DNA of 64,000 nt from Sideroxydans lithotrophicus ES-1 (GTDB lineage: Bacteria; Pseudomonadota; Gammaproteobacteria; Burkholderiales; Gallionellaceae): contig NC_013959.1 in the NCBI RefSeq assembly GCF_000025705.1, positions 1,665,063 through 1,729,062 of the forward strand. The letters are read 5' to 3'. Shown here piece by piece: positions 36,674 to 43,927 of this stretch (its first letter is position 1; every line of letters starts with the position of its first letter). Under the pieces are notes generated by a model. It was not told where the DNA came from and ran no database searches. It worked only from the letters and a program-made list of their open reading frames with translations. The position numbers and the translations under genes are program-made.

Positions 36674-37033
36674 TTAATCGCCAAAGGTGACCAGACGGTC
36701 ACACTTGATTCCGGCTTCGACCAGTTGCCCCAGACCGGAGATACGGAAGCCTTGAGCAAGATTCTCTTCCTTGATACCCCGACGCAGCGCAGCTGCGACG
36801 CATACCACCAGATCGATCTTATGTTCCTCGGCCAATTTGGCCCAGCGGGTCACAATATTGCGATCATCCTGAGGCGGCTCGGTCAGCTTGGACGCGTTGT
36901 TGACGCCATCGTGATAGAAGAACACGCGCCAGACCTCATGTCCTTTCTCGATGGCAGCCTTGGCGAACAGATAGGCCGAGTCGCTTGCTTGATGCTGATA
37001 TGGTCCCTCGTTGACGACGATTCCGAATTTCAT
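36674..37033 (-). CDS. dsrE: DsrE, catalytic sulfur-transfer subunit
   Basis: The 119-residue DsrE/TusD-family protein has the catalytic Cys78 (DLVVCVAAALRRG) at the position known from Allochromatium vinosum. It takes over persulfide sulfur from TusA and hands it to DsrC. It is encoded between dsrB and dsrF, as in other sulfur oxidisers; dsrEFH marks the oxidative type of Dsr pathway. Confidence 0.95.
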   Translation of the reverse strand: MKFGIVVNEGPYQHQASDSAYLFAKAAIEKGHEVWRVFFYHDGVNNASKLTEPPQDDRNIVTRWAKLAEEHKIDLVVCVAAALRRGIKEENLAQGFRISGLGQLVEAGIKCDRLVTFGD

Positions 37034-37046
37034 CAGGTTACCTCGC

Positions 37047-38126
37047 TCAGAAACGGATATGCGTCGAAGCGTTCAGGTTATAACGAGAACCACGCCAGTC
37101 GTCGATCAGATACTTGGTGAAAGGCAGGCCAGTCTTTTCGAAGAAGCGCGGCCAGCCGATACGGTCGATCCAGTCTGCCATGCGCTCCCATGGACGTGCG
37201 TCTTCCTTGTATACGCGAATGATGTTCTTCACCGCTTCGCTGACTTCCGGCCAGCGTGGTGCATTGTTCGGATATCCGGAAGCGACCATCTTCATGAACG
37301 TCGGCTTGCCGCGTGCATTGGAGTTCTTGCCGCCCACCCAGATCGCCAGTTTCGAATTCTCCGGGTCGTTGATCTGCATCGGCGGGCAAGGGGGATAGCA
37401 GGCGCCACAGCACATGCACTTGGACTCGTCGATCTCAAGCGAAGGCTTGCCGTTGACCATCGCAGGACGGATCGCTGCGACAGGACAACGTGCAACCACA
37501 GCCGGACGTTCGCACACGTTGGCAACCAAGTCATGGTTGATGACCGGCGGCTTGGTGTGCTGCACGATGATGGCGATATCGGCCTGGCCACCGCAGTTGA
37601 TCTCGCAGCAGGAAGTCGACAGGTGAACGCGGTTCGGCATCTCTTCACGCTTGAACTCGTCGACCAGCTCATCCATCAGCGCCTTGACCACGCCGGAAGC
37701 GTCGGTGCCCGGGATGTCGCAGTGCAGCCAGCCCTGAGTGTGGGCGATCATGGTCACCGAGTTTCCGGTGCCGCCGACCGGGAAGCCATGCTTCTCGAGC
37801 TCGGCAATCAACGGCGCGACCTTCTTCTCTTCCGACACCATGAATTCGATGTTGGAACGGATGGTGAAACGCACACGACCTTCGGCAAACTTGTCGGCGA
37901 TATCGCACAGCGTGCGGATGGTATAGACATCCATCTGGCGCTGGGTACCGGCACGCACCGACCAAACCTCGTCGCCGCTGTGGGATACGTGGTGCAACAC
38001 GCCGGGACGCGGACGGTCGTGATATTTCCAGTTGCCGTAGTTCTTTGCCAGCAACGGATGCAGGTATTTCTTGTTGTCCGGTACGCCAGTCTCTTTCGGC
38101 TTGCGCATCTGTACGGGTGCATTCAT
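37047..38126 (-). CDS. dsrB: Reverse dissimilatory sulfite reductase, beta subunit
   Basis: The 359-residue product has siroheme/[4Fe-4S]-binding cysteines in STSCCEINCGGQAD and VCERPAVVARCP. A ferredoxin insert with CMCCGACYPPCPP follows. With DsrA it forms the heterotetramer that oxidises persulfide sulfur on DsrC to sulfite. It lies 11 bases after dsrA. Confidence 0.96.
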   Translation of the reverse strand: MNAPVQMRKPKETGVPDNKKYLHPLLAKNYGNWKYHDRPRPGVLHHVSHSGDEVWSVRAGTQRQMDVYTIRTLCDIADKFAEGRVRFTIRSNIEFMVSEEKKVAPLIAELEKHGFPVGGTGNSVTMIAHTQGWLHCDIPGTDASGVVKALMDELVDEFKREEMPNRVHLSTSCCEINCGGQADIAIIVQHTKPPVINHDLVANVCERPAVVARCPVAAIRPAMVNGKPSLEIDESKCMCCGACYPPCPPMQINDPENSKLAIWVGGKNSNARGKPTFMKMVASGYPNNAPRWPEVSEAVKNIIRVYKEDARPWERMADWIDRIGWPRFFEKTGLPFTKYLIDDWRGSRYNLNASTHIRF

Positions 38127-38137
38127 CTTCTATCTCC

Positions 38138-39433
38138 TCAGGCTGCTTGCTTTTTGGCTTTGATCTTGGCGACTTCGTCGTCCCATCCATCGGTACGGAC
38201 GTAGGGGTTCATGCGCGGCGAATTGATCATCGCCGGATCGACATCGAGCTCCATCGCGTCAAGGAAGTTGGCCAGGCCGATACGCTCGATCATCTCGCCG
38301 GTACGCTCGTGTTCCAGCGCATTTTCGGCAAAGAAATCGATGGTGCGCTGGGCGAAATCGACCAACTTCTCGACTTGCTCTTCGGTATCCAGCTTCATGA
38401 ACGGGATGACCACGGTACCCATCAGGCCGCCGATCTTCAGGTGGCTCTTGCCGCCAACCAGCACGCTTGCGCCCTTGTCCTTGCCTGGTGCCAGTGCGCC
38501 GGTCATCACGTTGATGCAGTGCATGCAGCGCACGCAATCCTGATTGTCGATCTCGACTCCGTGCGTATCGCTCACAGCCACGGAAGTGATGTGCTCGCCC
38601 TTCTTGATCTTCTTGAGTTCCTTGACCTGGAAGGTCTTGGTCGGGCAGCGCGCAACAACATCGTTCACCAGCTCATCCATTCCGTGCTTGGCAAACCATT
38701 TCTTGGCCAGCGCTTCATCAGAACGGATATTGTCGCGCCAAGTGCCGATCACTGCCATGTCTGAACGCTGGATCGCATTCATGCAATCGTTCGGACAACC
38801 GGAGAACTTGAACTTGAACTTGTATGGCAGGGAAGGACGGTGCAGGTCATCGAGGAAAGTGTTCAGCACGGCGCGATGTGCCTGCGCCTCGTCGTAGCAG
38901 GACTGTTCGCAGCGAGCAGCGCCCACACATGACATCGAGGTGCGCACTGCCGGGCCGGCGCCACCGAGGTCGAAACCCATCTCATTGATCTCGTCAAATG
39001 CCTTTTGCACATTTTCCGTGCTGCAGCCCTGGAACATGATGTCGCCGGACTGGCCATGGAATGCGATCAGGCCGGAGCCGTGCTTTTCCCAGATGTCGCA
39101 GAATTGGCGCAAGGTGCCAGTGTCATAGTGCATGCCGGGTGGCGGCATGACGCGCAAAGTATGGAATTCGGCAGCATCCTTGTAGACGGGCTGGCCATTC
39201 TCATCCTTTAGTTCGGTGAAGCGTGGAATCACGCCGCCGCCATAGCCGAACACGCCGACAGTGCCGCCTTTCCAGTAGCCTTTGCGTGTCTTGTAGGAGG
39301 TTTCGAGCTGCCCGAGCAAATCGACCATGAGGTCTTTTTCTTTGGCCAGACGTTTCAAACCGGTCACAAAACTCGGCCATTCACCCTTCTCAAGCTCATC
39401 CAGATTCGGAGTGTCATACATCTTTTTTGCCAT
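38138..39433 (-). CDS. dsrA: Reverse dissimilatory sulfite reductase, alpha subunit
   Basis: The 431-residue product is the catalytic subunit, with siroheme-cluster ligands in SCVGAARCEQSC and KFSGCPNDC and a ferredoxin-like site DCVRCMHCINV. It is the first gene of the dsr string. The ATG is preceded by AAAGGA. Upstream lies a 294-base divergent region shared with the accessory operon that starts at 39728, containing the TAACCC-N4-GGGG motif about 165 bases from the ATG. Confidence 0.96.
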   Translation of the reverse strand: MAKKMYDTPNLDELEKGEWPSFVTGLKRLAKEKDLMVDLLGQLETSYKTRKGYWKGGTVGVFGYGGGVIPRFTELKDENGQPVYKDAAEFHTLRVMPPPGMHYDTGTLRQFCDIWEKHGSGLIAFHGQSGDIMFQGCSTENVQKAFDEINEMGFDLGGAGPAVRTSMSCVGAARCEQSCYDEAQAHRAVLNTFLDDLHRPSLPYKFKFKFSGCPNDCMNAIQRSDMAVIGTWRDNIRSDEALAKKWFAKHGMDELVNDVVARCPTKTFQVKELKKIKKGEHITSVAVSDTHGVEIDNQDCVRCMHCINVMTGALAPGKDKGASVLVGGKSHLKIGGLMGTVVIPFMKLDTEEQVEKLVDFAQRTIDFFAENALEHERTGEMIERIGLANFLDAMELDVDPAMINSPRMNPYVRTDGWDDEVAKIKAKKQAA

Positions 39434-39596
39434 AATATTTTCCTTTCAAGTCGCGTTGCGCTATGTTACCCCGCGTAGGGCTGGAATTCCGGAGTCGTAC
39501 GGGTTCTGGCACAAACTACCGACCCGGTTTCTTAATGGTTCCGCATGGTACGGCGCTCCAACAAGCCTAACTATCACCCGTAGCGACTATCCAAAG

Positions 39597-39610
39597 TAAC
39601 CCTTATGGGG
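39597..39610 (+). promoter_or_regulatory. Candidate shared sulfur-gene operator, dsr copy
   Basis: The sequence TAACCCTTATGGGG is an imperfect inverted repeat (CCC-N4-GGG) in the divergent dsrA/accessory-operon region. With three further bases on the right (GGT) it matches the soeA/sat copy at 61011 in all but two of its positions. A possible -10 box TATATT for the plus-strand operon is at 39673-39678. The motif is seen; the binding protein is unknown. Confidence 0.55.
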
Positions 39611-39727
39611 GGTGCTTTTCACTTCCCTAGTAGTATTCCAAATCTGGCATCGTTGGGGATAGACTTGGCGTATATATTGGGTATGTCGCTCCACTTTCCT
39701 GCAAATCGAACGTTTAAAAGGGCAAAC

Positions 39728-39943
39728 ATGGCGAAAATTACCGAACTAAGCAAGATCCATGTCCCTTTGGGAGGCCAGCAGATCGAGCTGCAACAAATCG
39801 ACCATGCAGAAGGTGGTATGAGCATGTTGCGCGTCCGCATCCGCGAAGGCAAGCGTTTCACCATCTTTGACATCGACCCGGCAACTGCGGTGCAATGGGC
39901 TGACACCATGCATCAATGGGCCAACCTGCAAGGCACCAAGTGA
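39728..39943 (+). CDS. Small conserved hypothetical protein at head of dsr-divergent operon
   Basis: The 71-residue soluble product begins MAKITELSKIHVPLGGQQIE and has no cysteine. A compact beta-rich fold is likely. I recognise the pattern as a small family found beside sulfur-oxidation genes but know no function. AAGGG precedes the ATG by about five bases. Its stop codon overlaps the GTG start of the Cas6-like gene by four bases (GTGA), so the two are translationally coupled. Confidence 0.78.
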   Translation: MAKITELSKIHVPLGGQQIELQQIDHAEGGMSMLRVRIREGKRFTIFDIDPATAVQWADTMHQWANLQGTK

Positions 39944-40542
39944 CCTCCCCTCACGCCGAAATGATCGATCTGGTATTCGAGATAAGTGGTGGCACCTTGC
40001 CCATCGCATACCACTACGAATTATGGGACGAACTGACCAGACTGGTTCCCCAGCTTGGAGAATGCGAAGAAGTCGGGGTCATTCCCTTGCGCATGGCCTC
40101 GAGCAACGAAGGAATGCTGATACCCAAGCGCGCCAAGCTGGCATTGAGGCTACCGCTCGAACTGGCCGATATCGTGTCCGCCCTGGCGCAAAAGCAGATG
40201 CAGGTGGCAAACAGCGAACTACAACTCGGCTCCTGCAAGACCCGGCCTATACAGCACTACCCTACCCTGCACGCGCATCTGGTGACCGGTGCCGATGATG
40301 AACTCTCGTTCATTGAGGAAGTGTCATCAGCTCTGGCGGCGATGGGAGTCGAAGCCAAGCTGATCTGCGGGCAGCGTCACACGCTGGCCAATGGGGAACG
40401 CACCATCAGTGGATACAGCCTGGTGTTGCACGATCTGAATCCTGAAGATTCACTGCGTGTGCAATACACAGGGCTGGGCAAGGAACGGCGATTTGGTTGC
40501 GGCATATTCGTGCCGTATAAGGTCATCTCTGGTCTGGAGTGA
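39940..40542 (+). CDS. Cas6/Cmx6-like RAMP protein without CRISPR context
   Basis: The product has 200 residues. The pattern fits the MYXAN-type Cas6 (Cmx6) family: N-terminal DLVFEISGGTLP then a His (His25) in YHYELW, a central LRLPLELA segment, LHAHLVTG, and the C-terminal glycine-rich loop GLGKERRFGCGIFVP (178-192) typical of RAMP-fold CRISPR RNA endonucleases. No array or other cas gene is in the window, and the neighbours are sulfur-relay genes. The start is taken as GTG at 39940, which overlaps the previous stop; the ATG at 39961 lacks a ribosome-binding site. The function is unknown; RNA binding is inferred from the fold. Confidence 0.65.
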   Translation: MTSPHAEMIDLVFEISGGTLPIAYHYELWDELTRLVPQLGECEEVGVIPLRMASSNEGMLIPKRAKLALRLPLELADIVSALAQKQMQVANSELQLGSCKTRPIQHYPTLHAHLVTGADDELSFIEEVSSALAAMGVEAKLICGQRHTLANGERTISGYSLVLHDLNPEDSLRVQYTGLGKERRFGCGIFVPYKVISGLE

Positions 40543-40566
40543 CTGTTTTAAGAAAGGGAAAAGAAG

Positions 40567-40896
40567 ATGGGATATACAGTTGCAGGAAACGAATTGGAAA
40601 CCAATGATGATGGCTTTCTGCTGGAACCGGATTTCAGCGAAGAAGCGGTCAGCGTCATCGCTGCGGCCGAAGGGATAGAGCTGACACCCAGACATTGGGA
40701 CGTCATCAACTATATGCGCGATGAATACCGCGAAAATGGCCATACACCGAACTTCCGCAACATGCTGAAGGGCGTCAACGAATTCTGGCCGGAAGCAGAC
40801 AGCAAAGCGTTGTACGATCTGTTTCCGATGGGCCCGGCCAAACAAGCGGCGAAGGTCGCCGGATTGCCGCAACCGCTGGGTAAAGGCGGCTATTAA
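40567..40896 (+). CDS. DsrC-family protein lacking both C-terminal cysteines (RspA type)
   Basis: The 109-residue product is homologous to DsrC/TusE along its whole length (LTPRHWDVINYMRDEY, FPMGPAKQAAKVAGLP). The arm ends QAAKVAGLPQPLGKGGY: the first cysteine is replaced by alanine and the second is absent. It therefore cannot carry sulfur as DsrC does. Cysteine-less DsrC homologues have been called RspA and are suspected to be regulatory. It lies between the Cas6-like gene and the tandem TusA gene, whose ATG follows its stop directly. Confidence 0.88.
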   Translation: MGYTVAGNELETNDDGFLLEPDFSEEAVSVIAAAEGIELTPRHWDVINYMRDEYRENGHTPNFRNMLKGVNEFWPEADSKALYDLFPMGPAKQAAKVAGLPQPLGKGGY

Positions 40897-40908
40897 ATGG
40901 AGACTCAA

Positions 40909-41382
40909 ATGGATCTGGTCAACGTAGTTCTCGATATGAAAGGGCTTTCCTGCCCCAGGCCGCTCATTGGCGCGAAACGCATGGTCGATGAACTTGCCCC
41001 CGGGCAAGTGCTGCTGCTGGTGTCGGATTGTCCGGGCACTCAAGATGACCTGTTCGCATGGGCAAAACAGACCGGCAACCAGATACTGAAGACCGAAAAG
41101 ATGCCCGACGGCGGCACTGGCTACCATATCCAGAAAGGCAAATTGCATAAGCACACAGCCAATGTCACGCTGGATATACGCGGCGCAGTCTGCCCCGGGC
41201 CTATCGTTGAGGCTAAAAAGTTGCTGAGCGGAATGCAGAACGGCGAAGTATTGAAACTGGTCAGCGACTGTCCCGGCGTTCAGTCCGATATCGGCGGATG
41301 GGCATCAGCTACGGGCATGACCCTGCTGGAAACGATCGAGTCCGGTGCCGGTGTGCACGAGTTCTATATCCGTAAAGGCTGA
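40909..41382 (+). CDS. Tandem TusA-domain protein
   Basis: The 157-residue product consists of two complete TusA (SirA) domains in one chain. Each has the sulfur-carrying Cys-Pro-x-Pro motif: CPRP at 15-18 and CPGP at 95-98. Both also keep an SDCPG motif. A normal TusA has about 75 residues; a separate one is encoded at 53985-54212. The fused form could pass sulfur between its own cysteines or bind two partners. The start at 40909 has GGAG five to six bases upstream; an alternative ATG at 40897 directly abuts the previous stop codon. Confidence 0.88.
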   Translation: MDLVNVVLDMKGLSCPRPLIGAKRMVDELAPGQVLLLVSDCPGTQDDLFAWAKQTGNQILKTEKMPDGGTGYHIQKGKLHKHTANVTLDIRGAVCPGPIVEAKKLLSGMQNGEVLKLVSDCPGVQSDIGGWASATGMTLLETIESGAGVHEFYIRKG

Positions 41383-41385
41383 CCC

Positions 41386-41982
41386 TTGCGCATCAAGAGC
41401 AATTGGTACAAAAGCGGACGCGAACGTACACCGCAGGAGATATCCGATGCTTTGGCATTCGTCGTCTCGCGCATCGCAGACAATGCCCTGAAGAACACGC
41501 GCAAGGACAAATTCGAAATCGAGGTCGGCACGCAGTATTTCGAGTTCCTCGCCGAGTTCCTGATATTCCTCATCCTGGTCGGCGACCGCATCGTTTACCG
41601 ACAGCTCTCTGCAGAGGACAGGCTCGCATTCACCGGCAATCTGGCGAATCGTGTGGGCGAAACCTTTGCTGAGAACCGCAGTCGTTTGCTCGTTGAAGAC
41701 TTCAAGGAATGCAAACAGCGCTTCATCGACCAACTCAACCAGCGCGCCGGAGAATATGCCGACTTCGGCTTTACCGAGAAGGGCCCGGAATATTCCTTCT
41801 ATCGCTATCTCGCCTATTGCATCAGCCAGATCATGAATGAGGCCGACAGCGGCTGGATCATCGACCAGATGATCAGCTTTGAAGCGCCTGAAGCGGTGCA
41901 GATGGTAGAGAAGACTCTGCGCGGATTGTATGAGGCGGAACCCAGGCAAACTCGCCGCCGCGCTTCAGTCAGTGGAGACTGA
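41386..41982 (+). CDS. Conserved hypothetical protein, mostly helical
   Basis: The product has 198 residues and starts at TTG (AAAGG eight bases before) three bases after the tandem TusA stop. It is soluble and mainly alpha-helical, with a hydrophobic helix FEFLAEFLIFLILVGDRIVY near the middle and a basic C-terminus. It contains no metal-binding motif that I can see. It ends directly before the dioxygenase ATG. I do not recognise a named family. Operon position suggests a role with the sulfur-relay proteins. Confidence 0.72.
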   Translation: MRIKSNWYKSGRERTPQEISDALAFVVSRIADNALKNTRKDKFEIEVGTQYFEFLAEFLIFLILVGDRIVYRQLSAEDRLAFTGNLANRVGETFAENRSRLLVEDFKECKQRFIDQLNQRAGEYADFGFTEKGPEYSFYRYLAYCISQIMNEADSGWIIDQMISFEAPEAVQMVEKTLRGLYEAEPRQTRRRASVSGD

Positions 41983-42861
41983 ATGAACAATCCGTTCGAT
42001 CTGGACGATACAGCCAGCTACCAGGATTGGCGCAGGCACAAACTGTCCATTGCGCCTAAATCGACGGAAGACCTTATTGTCGAGGTTAACGATCCGCGCG
42101 CCCTGACACCCAACGAACACGCAGCACTGACAGAACGCATCCGCAGTTGCAACATGGCGATCTATGCCGGCAAGATGCACGATGCGGATACCGACATCCC
42201 GCGCCTGCTGGGAGAACAGTTCGGACTGAGACATCTCGATGCCAACTGGCTGGCCGGTGAAGACGGCATCTCGGAAATCCGTGTGTTCGACAACGGCACC
42301 CGCCAGCATTACATCCCCTACACCGATCGTCCGATCAAGTGGCACACAGACGGTTATTACAACCCGCCGGAACGCACCATCCGCGGCATGATATTGCATT
42401 GCGTGCGTAACGCCAGCAGCGGCGGCGAGAACCAGCTGATGGACCACGAATTGGCCTATCTGCTGCTGCGCGACGAGGACCCGCAGCATATCCAGGCCTT
42501 GATGCAACCCGATGCGATGACCATCCCGGAACGGGTGGACGACACCGACGGCGTGCGCGCCGCGCAGAGCGGCCCGGTGTTTTCCCTGGATTCGAGCGGG
42601 AACCTGCACATGCGTTATACCGCCCGTACCCGCAGCATAGAATGGAAACAGGATGCTGCGACGCTGGCAGCAGTCGCGGCACTGGAAGCCATCCTGGCAT
42701 CCAGTCCGCCGCACGTATTCAAAGCGCGTCTCGAGCCCGGCATGGGCTTGCTTTGCAACAATATCCTGCATGACCGCAGCGCCTTTGCCGACGACCCCAC
42801 CCATCCGCCACGTCTGCTCTATCGTGCACGCTATCTGGACCGGATATCGACGATCAGCTGA
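41983..42861 (+). CDS. TauD/TfdA-family Fe(II)/2-oxoglutarate-type dioxygenase
   Basis: The 292-residue product has the iron facial triad His121-x-Asp123 (WHTDGYYN) and distal His263 (ILHDRSAF), with an arginine near 281-283 (YRARYLD) for the cosubstrate. Family members hydroxylate taurine, sulfonates, herbicides or gamma-butyrobetaine. Given the operon, an organosulfur or sulfonate substrate is conceivable but unproven. The start follows the previous stop without a gap. Confidence 0.85.
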   Translation: MNNPFDLDDTASYQDWRRHKLSIAPKSTEDLIVEVNDPRALTPNEHAALTERIRSCNMAIYAGKMHDADTDIPRLLGEQFGLRHLDANWLAGEDGISEIRVFDNGTRQHYIPYTDRPIKWHTDGYYNPPERTIRGMILHCVRNASSGGENQLMDHELAYLLLRDEDPQHIQALMQPDAMTIPERVDDTDGVRAAQSGPVFSLDSSGNLHMRYTARTRSIEWKQDAATLAAVAALEAILASSPPHVFKARLEPGMGLLCNNILHDRSAFADDPTHPPRLLYRARYLDRISTIS

Positions 42862-42985
42862 AAGAATGCAAGCCTGGTTTTGCAACTATCTTGCCAGGCA
42901 GCGGTCGCAGTTCCGGAACCATTCGTCGATACCCTTACGGCAAGACGGCGCTTCCTTCACAACTCGAAACGTAACCAGGATAAAA

Positions 42986-43375
42986 ATGATCAGGACGATG
43001 GTAAGGATGTTTTTCAGGACACTGCGCTGGATATTGATGCCCTTCATGCTTTTATGGGCGAAACTGGCGACACCCAAAGGGCTGGTCCGCAGCGCGGACG
43101 AACAACACAAGACGGACCTGGAATGCGAAAGGATGGTGCTTTACCATTTTCAGACCTGTCCGTTTTGCATCAAGGTGCGTCACGAAATGGCCCGCTTGTC
43201 TTTGCCCATCAAACTGCTCAATGCGCAACACGATCCATTGCGCCGCGAGGAATTGCAACAAGGGGGCGGGAAGATCCAGACCCCTTGTTTGCGCATAACC
43301 GACGACCAAGGCAACGTTCAGTGGATGTACGAGTCAAACGACATCATCAAATATCTGCAGCATCGTTTCTCTTGA
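42986..43375 (+). CDS. Membrane-anchored glutaredoxin-like protein
   Basis: The 129-residue product has an N-terminal hydrophobic helix (about 9-28) that should anchor it. A glutaredoxin/thioredoxin fold follows with active site Cys58-Pro-Phe-Cys61 and the cis-Pro/TPCLRI and ESNDIIKYL motifs of GST-N/glutaredoxin proteins. It probably reduces disulfides or handles glutathione persulfide near the membrane. CAGGA lies just before the ATG at 42986. It lies about 125 bases after the dioxygenase gene and ends the plus-strand operon. Confidence 0.8.
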   Translation: MIRTMVRMFFRTLRWILMPFMLLWAKLATPKGLVRSADEQHKTDLECERMVLYHFQTCPFCIKVRHEMARLSLPIKLLNAQHDPLRREELQQGGGKIQTPCLRITDDQGNVQWMYESNDIIKYLQHRFS

Positions 43376-43419
43376 CTGCATGACCGCCTCAACCGGGATC
43401 GGGCCCCAGCGTTGAATCG

Positions 43420-43875
43420 CTACGGGCGTATGTAGGCCCATCCCTCGTGCTGTTTCCTTATTATTTCCACCACGCCGGCTGGAACATAGCCAATAGACGA
43501 CAGCATGTCCGGCTTGGTCAGCTTCATGTTTTTCATGGTGTTTTCGCATGCCACGATCCTGACTCCGTCTGCCAGCGCCTTGTCTATGCGGGATCCCACT
43601 TCGGATTCGAATTTGAGCATGTCGATTCCCGGGCCATAAGCGACGATCTCGACGTCGACCTTGTCTTTTCCGATTGCGTCCTGCACGTTCTTGGCGTTGT
43701 TGAGCGCCAGGTTCCATTTGGCTGGCACCGAGTCGCTAACCTGGATGACTACCTTCTCGCGTGCAAGCGTATTTTGCCCGGAAGCTGTGTCAGCCGCCTC
43801 AACGCCTGATGATGCAAAAGCGAGCGCGCAGAAGAATGCTGTTGCGACAACCTTGAGCCGAGCGATATGTTTCAT
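43420..43875 (-). CDS. Secreted DsrE-like protein
   Basis: The 151-residue product has a signal peptide (cut near VEAADT), so it is periplasmic. The mature part is of the DsrE/DsrF-like superfamily: KVVIQVSD strand, ALNNAKNVQDAIG helix, VDVEIVAYGPGIDML strand, then the single Cys110 in VRIVACENTM, and LLSSIGYVPAGVVEIIR...GWAYIRP. This arrangement, with one cysteine after the fourth strand, is found in sulfur carriers. It is the last gene of the sox string, after the YeeE-type transporter. It aligns with the periplasmic domain of the anti-sigma factor at 49169-49915. AAGGGGA precedes the ATG. Confidence 0.87.
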   Translation of the reverse strand: MKHIARLKVVATAFFCALAFASSGVEAADTASGQNTLAREKVVIQVSDSVPAKWNLALNNAKNVQDAIGKDKVDVEIVAYGPGIDMLKFESEVGSRIDKALADGVRIVACENTMKNMKLTKPDMLSSIGYVPAGVVEIIRKQHEGWAYIRP

Positions 43876-43927
43876 TGTTTTCCCCTTTGAATATTTCCGG
43901 TTCGAGATTTCCATATTTGCACCGCGA

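Noticed and set aside
39466-39479. A further copy of the TAACCC motif closer to dsrA (TTACCCCGCGTAGGG)
   Set aside because: The spacer is longer and fewer positions match the other four copies; it may be chance.
40897-40908. Start of the tandem TusA protein at the ATG directly after the previous stop
   Set aside because: The ATG at 40909 has a GGAG site at good distance, while the first ATG has none; the choice changes only four residues.
39434-43375. CRISPR array near the Cas6-like gene
   Set aside because: I looked for regularly spaced direct repeats around the gene and in neighbouring intergenic regions and saw none. All gaps there are under 300 bases.
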